Source: an uncultured Neglectibacter sp.
GTDB lineage: Bacteria > Bacillota > Clostridia > Oscillospirales > Acutalibacteraceae
Assembly: GCA_946554335.1 (NCBI GenBank)
Contig: CAMNSA010000010.1
Location: forward strand, 1-64,000
Direction of reading: 5' to 3'
Length of the DNA: 64,000 bases
A program made the translations under genes and the position numbers. The notes beneath the pieces were generated by a model. It was not told the origin of the DNA and did not search any database. It saw only the letters and a program-made list of their open reading frames with translations. This document shows, one piece after another, positions 57,097 through 64,000 of the stretch. Positions within the stretch are counted from its first letter, which is position 1. Each line of letters begins with the position of its first letter.

Positions 57097-58277
57097 ATGG
57101 GAGTTTATGCCGTAACCTTTTTTCAAACGCTTTACACAGCCGGGTCAGCGTCAATGTGACGATCCCCCGGATCAACGGTACCGATGTGGCAAGGAGGTCT
57201 TTTCCCGTGTTATACCTGACACACGGAAATACGGATGACAGGAATGCCTGGCTGTGGATGACTTCTGCGGAGAGATACGCGAGCGACCGCGGGCTGATTA
57301 CCGTAATGACCTCCACCTGGTCCTCTTTTGGCATGGATATGTATTACGGAAAAAAGTATTTTACCTATCTTTCGGAAGAGCTGGTGCCGCTGATGGACCG
57401 GCTCCTGCCCATTGCGCCCGGACATGAGAATCATTTTGTGGCCGGTTTGTCTCTGGGCGGTTATATCTCCTTTAAGCTGGGACTGGTGCGCAACGACTAC
57501 TTCTCTGCCATCGGGGCTTTTTCCAGCCCCATCGATATGGTGGACACACTGCGGCGCTCTTATGAGGGCACCACGCCGGGAGGAAAGGATTTTGAGGAGT
57601 GCTTCGGCAATCTGGAGTATATGGCAAAGTGGCCCAATGACACCATGGCCGCGGCCAGGGATATTGTGGAGAAGGGAAAGCCCATGCCCAGACTTTACCA
57701 GGAATGTGGTTTTGACGATTTCACTTTTGAGCAGAACGAGGCCAGCTCCCGTCAGCTCAAGGACATGGGATATGATGTGACCTATATATCAAGAGAGGGA
57801 GATCACGGCTGGGAGTTCTGGGACGAGGCTTTGCCCCATTTCCTGGATTTTATCGAGGCAAAGAAAACGGCTCATGGACAGCTGCCCGGGCTCGCCCTGC
57901 CCCGCGCCTATGAGCCCTGCGAGATGCCGGCTTTCGATATCCGGGGCGCCTTTGAGTCCTTCGGGGCCAGAGGCACCATAGACTGTGAGTTTATTCTTCC
58001 CCCCGAAACCCCGCAGCGCCAGTGGAAGGCAGGCAAGGTCATGATCCACCCCACTGATGATGATTTTACTTATTGGCAAAGGAAGCGGGATCTGGAAAAG
58101 CTTGCCGAGGAGCAGGGGATCGCCATCGGCTGTCTCCAGCTCTATGACAGTCTGGGCTATGACCAGGAACACGGCAGAGAATTCGGCATCCTGGTGGAAA
58201 AGGAGCTTCCCTTCCTGTTCAGCTTTTGCTTTGGGCACGGCCGCGAGGTGGAGTTTAAACGGGCGGAAAAAATCTGA
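57097..58277 (+). pseudogene. Frameshifted alpha/beta-hydrolase esterase (tributyrin/S-formylglutathione hydrolase-like)
   Basis: Frame 1 MGVYAVTFF..., +1 frame ALHSRVSVNVTIPRINGTDVARRSFPVLYLTHG...HFVAGLSLGGYISFKL; joined if one T is added to T6 at 57118-57123. Confidence 0.8.
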
Positions 58278-58454
58278 CCGGAAAGGTGATTTTTCTCTTT
58301 CATGGGCTTTTTCAGCGCTGAATTGGGCGCTGTCCACAAAAAGCGTCTGTCCCCTGATGAAATTTTTTCTGAAGAAAATCCTGCAAAACGACTCCCAAAA
58401 ACAGATTTTTGCGATATAATAAGAGGCAGTATAATGGAAGGAAGAGTCAGGACG

Positions 58455-58919
58455 ATGAAAAATGTCTGCTATATGTCGTCTCCCATTGGAGTTTTGGGTA
58501 TTGCCGAAGAAAACGGGCAGATTACCGATGTGTTTTTCGGCCGTGACAAAGCGCCCATCGGTACGCTGGAAACGGTAACGCCTATTTTGCAGCGCGCCAT
58601 GAACGAACTGCGGGAATACTTTGAGGGGACCCGCCGGGAGTTCAGCATCCCCCTGGACCCCCACGGAACAGAATTCCAGCGCAGCGTATGGAAGGCCCTG
58701 CTGACGATCCCCTATGGAGAGACCAGAAGCTACGGTCAGATCGCCGCTCAGATCGGGAGCCCGGACGCCAGCCGGGCCGTGGGAACCGCCAATCATAACA
58801 ACCCCGTTTCCATTTTCATCCCCTGCCACCGGGTGATCGGCCAGGACGGAAGCCTGACCGGCTACGGCGGAGGGCTGGAAGCGAAAAAATTCTTGTTAGA
58901 GCTGGAGCAGCGCAAATAA
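58455..58919 (+). CDS. ogt: Methylated-DNA--protein-cysteine methyltransferase
   Basis: FIPCHRVIGQDGSLTGYGGGLEAKKFLLELE. Confidence 0.95.
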   Translation: MKNVCYMSSPIGVLGIAEENGQITDVFFGRDKAPIGTLETVTPILQRAMNELREYFEGTRREFSIPLDPHGTEFQRSVWKALLTIPYGETRSYGQIAAQIGSPDASRAVGTANHNNPVSIFIPCHRVIGQDGSLTGYGGGLEAKKFLLELEQRK

Positions 58920-58951
58920 GCGCTGCTCTTTCTATGTTCTGCCAGACGAAT

Positions 58952-58983
58952 AACGGCGCCCGTTCTTTTCAAACGGGCGCCGC
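58952..58983 (+). terminator. Rho-independent terminator
   Basis: GGCGCCCGTT-CTTTTC-AAACGGGCGCC. Confidence 0.75.
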
Positions 58984-59010
58984 TGTCATTTTTATTGGAC
59001 CGATTTTCCC

Positions 59011-59781
59011 TTATTCCTGCTTCTGCTGATGCAGCTCGCCGATGGTGTGCTTGATCTCTCCCTTTACCTCTACCACAGGCTGGGTATTCCCATAGGTCAC
59101 CGCCGGGATATTCCCGGGAGCCGCCCATTTCACGGCGTTGATGATAACCTTCTGGATCTCCGGCTGATGATAGATGGGGAACACCTCGTGTCCGGGCCGG
59201 AAATAGAACACCTTGCCCTTGCCGCGGTGGTAGCAGCAGCCGCTGCGGAACACCTCTCCCCCCTCGAACCAGCTGATAAACACCAGCTCGTCCGGCTGCG
59301 GGATATTGAAGTGCTCGCCGTACATTTCCTCGTGGGGGATCACGATCTTCTCATCCAGCCCATCCACAATGGGATGGCCGGGATCCACCACCCAAAGGAT
59401 CTCTTTTTCCCCGTCCTCTCTCCATTTGAGGTAGCCGGAATTGGTTCCGCACACCTTCCGGAAGATCTTGGAAGCGTGGCCGGAGTGCAGCACAATCAGC
59501 CCCATACCGTCCAGGATCCTCTTATGTACCCGCTCAACGATTTCGTCCTCTACTTCGCCGTGCGCCATATGGCCCCACCAGATCAGCACATCGGTCTGAT
59601 CCAGCACCTCCTGGCTTAGGCCGTGCTCCGGCTCTCGCAGGGTGGCGGTGCGGGTCTCCATGCCGGCTTCCTTTAAAAAATCGGCAATGCAGCCGTGGAT
59701 CCCCTTGGGATACACATCGGCAACCTCCTGAAGCTCCACCTCGTGCAGATATTCATTCCAAACTGTCACACGAATCGCCAT
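59011..59781 (-). CDS. ThuA domain-containing protein
   Basis: [58 protein letters not shown]. Confidence 0.92.
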   Translation of the reverse strand: MAIRVTVWNEYLHEVELQEVADVYPKGIHGCIADFLKEAGMETRTATLREPEHGLSQEVLDQTDVLIWWGHMAHGEVEDEIVERVHKRILDGMGLIVLHSGHASKIFRKVCGTNSGYLKWREDGEKEILWVVDPGHPIVDGLDEKIVIPHEEMYGEHFNIPQPDELVFISWFEGGEVFRSGCCYHRGKGKVFYFRPGHEVFPIYHQPEIQKVIINAVKWAAPGNIPAVTYGNTQPVVEVKGEIKHTIGELHQQKQE

Positions 59782-59818
59782 CTGTTTTCTCCTTTCCGGT
59801 TTTCACCTGAAACGCCTC

Positions 59819-60889
59819 TTACAGCTGGATCCAGCTGCCGGTTTCCCCGGACTTCAACACCGCGTCTACCGCATGCTGGTTTACCTGTCCGTCAAACACC
59901 GTAGCGGCCATGCCGTCCCCCTTGCCGTTGATGATATCGGCAAAGGACTGCATCTGGTCTACCTTATACTTTTTGGGAATGGGCAGCTTGGAGAACACAT
60001 GGGCCTCCGCGTTGGCCTTTCCGATGCAGATGGAGATCTCGTCCGTCTCCGGGGCCACATGATCCAGCTCGTACTGGATGGCGCCCTCGCTGCCGTAAAT
60101 CTCCATGGTCTGATAATTTCCGCGGCCATAGCCAAACCGGGTGATGCGGAAGGTGGCGGCAGTGCCGTCTTCCATTTCCGCCATGTAGTTGGAGAAATCG
60201 TCCACATCCACCTTGCCCATTCCACTGCCGTCCAGCTTCCTGCGCTCTGTGATAAAGGTCCCCACATGGCTTACCAGGCGCTTGTACTCCTGGCCGGTGA
60301 CAAATCGCACCAGATCGAGAGCATGGCTTCCCAGATCTCCCAAAGCACCGGAGCCGGTGAGCTCCTTCTGGAACCGCCATCTTAAAGGCGTGTCAAAGAA
60401 GGGCAGGCCCCAGGCCTGATAATACTGCATATCCACATGATAGATCTTTCCGATCATCCCGCGGTCGATCAGGTCTTTCGCATAGCGGGCGGAGGCCTTG
60501 AAGCGATAGGAGAAGCACACCATGTTCTTGACATTTTTCTCCTTGGTGACCTGGGCCAGGTGATCCGCCTGCTCTGAGGTAAGGGTCAGAGGCTTTTCCA
60601 CCGCATAGGGCTTTCCCGCCTGGGCAGCCGCCAAAGCCACCTCGTAGTGCACATTGTTGGGTGTGGAAATATCTATGGCATCCACATCGGGGCAGTTGAT
60701 CAGATCGTGATAGTCGGTAAAGCAGTGGGCCTCGTCGATGCCGTAGGTCTCCCGGGCGTAGCGCAGAGCCTCCGGGTCGATATCGCACACGGCCACCAGC
60801 TTCAAATCGGGGCTTCTATCGATCCCGGGCAGGTGAACGCCCCTGGAGATCCCGCCGATTCCCACACTTCCTACACGAATGATTGACAT
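59819..60889 (-). CDS. Gfo/Idh/MocA family oxidoreductase
   Basis: VGSVGIGGISRGVHLPGI, VEKPLTLTSEQADHL. Confidence 0.95.
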   Translation of the reverse strand: MSIIRVGSVGIGGISRGVHLPGIDRSPDLKLVAVCDIDPEALRYARETYGIDEAHCFTDYHDLINCPDVDAIDISTPNNVHYEVALAAAQAGKPYAVEKPLTLTSEQADHLAQVTKEKNVKNMVCFSYRFKASARYAKDLIDRGMIGKIYHVDMQYYQAWGLPFFDTPLRWRFQKELTGSGALGDLGSHALDLVRFVTGQEYKRLVSHVGTFITERRKLDGSGMGKVDVDDFSNYMAEMEDGTAATFRITRFGYGRGNYQTMEIYGSEGAIQYELDHVAPETDEISICIGKANAEAHVFSKLPIPKKYKVDQMQSFADIINGKGDGMAATVFDGQVNQHAVDAVLKSGETGSWIQL

Positions 60890-61372
60890 TGCACATTCTC
60901 CTCCTTTTTTTCTTTCAGACTGGTCCGAAAGGACAACTTCAATATATCCTCACACCAAGAACAAAAGAATGGATAATAGAGACTTGTCTTTGAAAATAGC
61001 GACTTTTTTGATATGAGATTCTTTACTTCTTTTTATAGAACTTTTTTGACTTCAAGCCATATTTTTTATTTTTAAAAATATGTAAAATAGCTACTTTTCC
61101 TCCTCTTTGTACCATCCGGCTGCCAGAGGGATTTCCGGCTTCGCGTTCAGGCGCTTTCGGAAACGAAAAGAGAGGGAAAGGAAATCATCCAAAGTCCTAA
61201 AGGCAGATTTCCCAGGAAAAATCCGGAAAATCGAAAAAATAAATTGTAAGTTGGAGAAGAACCTGCTATAATGAGAGTACTTATCGAAAGTTGTACGAAA
61301 GCATGCGGATATTTTTTTGATTCAGATCTTAATTTTTACCCTCAATCCATTTACAAAGGGAGTGCTGTTTTC

Positions 61373-63106
61373 ATGATGAAAAAACGATTGATCAAAAGGG
61401 GGATCGCCCTGCTGCTGGCCGCTGTGATGGCCTCCTCTGCCATTCCTGTCCTGGCCGCTCCCACCAGCGGGGATCTGGTATTTTCCGCCGGAGAGCCTCC
61501 CTTTATCTATCAGATCACCGATTCCGCCAGCGGCGCCTCCAAGGTAAAGCTGGTACAGATGGCGGAAATGCTCCCCGAGGGCGGCTCCTACGCGAACTAT
61601 ACCGGCAACTATGTGATCCCGGAAACGGTTTTGTCCAGCGGCGGGATCTTCGGCGGAGAATACGCCGTGACAGAAATTGCCGGCTCCAATCCTCTGGCAG
61701 ATCCGGGCGCTTTTTCCGGAATGCCTCTCACCGGCGTCACCATTCCCAAAACAGTACAGAGCATCGGCGCCAGAGCCTTTGCCGACTGCCAGAATTTGCA
61801 GCGGCTGTCTTTGAGCTCCAGCACGATGTTTATCGCTTCCGACGCTTTTGCCGGCACGACCCAGAGAGCCCTCACCCGGATGGAGCTTACCCTGAGGGTA
61901 TCGGAAGCCACTGCCATCCTCACCCCGACCTCTTATCAGGGTTCCACCGGCAGGACGGTGACGCTCCCCAAGAGCATTGACAGCTTCTCCGTCAGCGCCC
62001 CCTTAACAATCTCCGCCCAGTGCGTTGATCCTGTGGATCTGGAGCTTTCCGGCGCGGGCAGCGTGGTGGTAAACACCGGCGCGGTCCTCTCCATAAAAAG
62101 CTTTACCGGCGACGCCAAGCAGATTCGGGTCCGCCCGGGCGGAAGGCTTTTGAACCTGTCTAACACAACTTTGGTGGTGACAAACGGAAACGGCACCACC
62201 ATTTCCCTCGCCCCCGGCGTCACCCTGATCGGCGCCAACGCGGGCGGCGCGCCGGATCCTCTTCCCGGCACGGTAAACCGGCCCCGGATCTCTGTGAACT
62301 TCGGCGGCACGGTAGCGGTACAGCAAAGCGGAAGAGTGGTGCTCATCACCCCCTTTGAGGGCTATCATGTGAAAAATGTGGTGGTCAACGGAGTGAGCAT
62401 GGGCGAGATCACCCACTACACCTTCCTGACTGCCAGCCGGGAAAACACCATCAAGGTGACTTTTGCGGAGGGAAAATCCACCCTGCCCAATGACGATGAC
62501 AGTGACGATCCGGAAAAGAAGCCGGAGGTGGACCCCTCTTTGCTGTTCACCGATGTGAGTAAGGACGACTGGTACCTGGACGCCATCGCTTTCATGGTGA
62601 AGAATAAAATTTTCCTGGGCGTCAGCGATACCCGCTTTGCTCCCAGGGCTTCTGTGTCCCGGGCCATGTTTGTCACGGTGCTTCACCGTCTGGTCAACTA
62701 TGATGACAAATACGGACTGATCGCGGAGGAGCCCATGAGCTTCCCGGATGTGGAGAAAACCGCCTGGTATGCCGATGCGGTGGGCTGGGCAGCCGCTCTG
62801 GATCTGACTGACGGCGTGGTGACCGCGAATCAGTTCCAGCCCTCGGCAATTCTCACCAGAGAGCAGTTCGCCATGATCCTCTTTAACTTTACCCACGCGC
62901 TGGGCTACGATACGGTTGGTGACGAGACCCTTCTGGACCGCTATTCCGACGGTCGGAAGATCTCTCCTCTGGCCAGGGAGGCAATGGCCTGGGCAGTAAA
63001 CAACGGCTATATTACCGGAAAGACGGAAACGCTTCTGGATCCTCTGGGCAACATCTCCCGGGCGGAAACCTCTGCCATTCTGATGCGTTATCTGCAAAAC
63101 AGCTAA
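61373..63106 (+). CDS. Secreted surface protein with BspA-like leucine-rich region and C-terminal SLH domains
   Basis: Signal peptide MMKKRLIKRGIALLLAAVMASSAIPVLA; TIPKTVQSIGARAFADCQNLQRLSL; SLH repeats FTDVSKDDWYLDAIAFMV, FPDVEKTAWYADAVGWA, ISPLAREAMAWAVNNGYITG. Confidence 0.92.
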   Translation: MMKKRLIKRGIALLLAAVMASSAIPVLAAPTSGDLVFSAGEPPFIYQITDSASGASKVKLVQMAEMLPEGGSYANYTGNYVIPETVLSSGGIFGGEYAVTEIAGSNPLADPGAFSGMPLTGVTIPKTVQSIGARAFADCQNLQRLSLSSSTMFIASDAFAGTTQRALTRMELTLRVSEATAILTPTSYQGSTGRTVTLPKSIDSFSVSAPLTISAQCVDPVDLELSGAGSVVVNTGAVLSIKSFTGDAKQIRVRPGGRLLNLSNTTLVVTNGNGTTISLAPGVTLIGANAGGAPDPLPGTVNRPRISVNFGGTVAVQQSGRVVLITPFEGYHVKNVVVNGVSMGEITHYTFLTASRENTIKVTFAEGKSTLPNDDDSDDPEKKPEVDPSLLFTDVSKDDWYLDAIAFMVKNKIFLGVSDTRFAPRASVSRAMFVTVLHRLVNYDDKYGLIAEEPMSFPDVEKTAWYADAVGWAAALDLTDGVVTANQFQPSAILTREQFAMILFNFTHALGYDTVGDETLLDRYSDGRKISPLAREAMAWAVNNGYITGKTETLLDPLGNISRAETSAILMRYLQNS

Positions 63107-63142
63107 CTCCTTATCCGGCAAAAAACAAGGAACAATTTGCGA

Positions 63143-64000
63143 TGATTAAGCTAGCCTTACTAAGTGCATGGCATGTGCACACTCATTGGTTTCTCGGCGA
63201 GCTGAAGCGTTCTGACACAGACGCCGCCATTGCGGTTGTGTGGGACGATGACGAAGAACGCGGCAGACAGATAGCCGGAGAGCTGAATGTGCCTTTTGAA
63301 TCTGACCTGCACAAGGTGCTTTATGAGTATGACATTCAGGGCGTGATGGTGGAATATGCCACTATGAAGCATACTGATGTGATCATACAGGCGGCAAATG
63401 CCGGCAAGCACATTTTCTCTGATAAACCGTTGGCTGTTACAGTGGAAGATTGTCTGAAAATCAAAGAGGCGATCGAGCGCAGCGGCGTAAAATTCCTTCT
63501 CTCCCTGGAAACAAAGATCGTCGGCGCTTACCAACAGGCGGCAGAGATGATTCGGGAAGGAAAGCTGGGCAGAATTATCGGCGCCCACTTCCGCCGCACG
63601 CACGGAGCGCTCCTCAATCCCGGTTCCCTGCCCTCACGCTGGTTTGACCCCAAGGAAACCGGCGGCGGCGTGACTCTTGATTTGGGGTGCCATGGCCTCT
63701 ATATTCTGCCCATGTTCTGCGGAAAGCCCAAGAAGGTCACCTGCTTTATGAACGAGCTGTATGGTTCCGGCCTGGATGAAAATTCCACTACCCTGATAGA
63801 GTTTGAAAACGGTGCACTCGCCTCAGCTTATACCACTACATTGGTACCCAGCGACCACAATTTATTGGAAATACTGGGCGCCGAGGGCCATATAGTGATC
63901 ACAGGAGATCACGAGCAGTTCCTGCTCCAGTCTGAGCATGTGCCGGGCTATGAAAAAATCAAGCCCCTGCCCCAGGAAGAAATCTGGGACAATGAGGAAA
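63143..64000 (+). CDS. Gfo/Idh/MocA family oxidoreductase, truncated by window end
   Basis: ATG at 63143: MIKLALLSAWHVHTHWFLGELKRSDTDAAIAVVWDDDEERG...AGKHIFSDKPLAVT; frame open to 64000 (absent from ORF track). Confidence 0.92.

Overview
64-kb chromosomal window from a GC-rich anaerobic Firmicute, probably a gut Clostridia/Oscillospiraceae-type organism (inferred from gene content). Recognisable loci: ispE; DUF362/aminotransferase/Lrp; ACT + UPF0210; a bile-salt-hydrolase-like Ntn hydrolase; a membrane-domain/carboxylesterase-B fusion ORF; pheST with a Phe T-box; two Cys-type sulfatases + split ChrA pair + LysR + anaerobic sulfatase maturase; a hydEGF [FeFe]-hydrogenase maturation operon with a TM1266-like regulator but no hydrogenase structural gene; AtuA and ADP-ribosylglycohydrolase genes; recG, a DAK2/FakA-like gene, ymdB, an ANT(6)-like gene and rny; thrS with a Thr T-box; a beta-mannoside-type operon (2 permeases, SBP, GH2, ManA-like, ARH); an SGNH/MBOAT pair; a YgiT-type orphan antitoxin; tRNA-Leu(CAG); a frameshifted esterase; ogt; ThuA and Gfo/Idh genes; an SLH-domain surface protein. 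The most unusual non-coding signal is a family of dispersed composite repeats. They combine heptanucleotide tandem arrays (TTAGTNN/CTRGATN), a GGTCAAGGG palindrome, and, at two loci in the same orientation flanking the GH2-SBP-permease genes, interchangeable 7-3-7 hairpin cassettes separated by a constant 19-bp block. These repeats supply stop codons for two genes and apparently the -35 box of the thrS promoter. All calls come from reading the sequence and ORF track; no database search was run.
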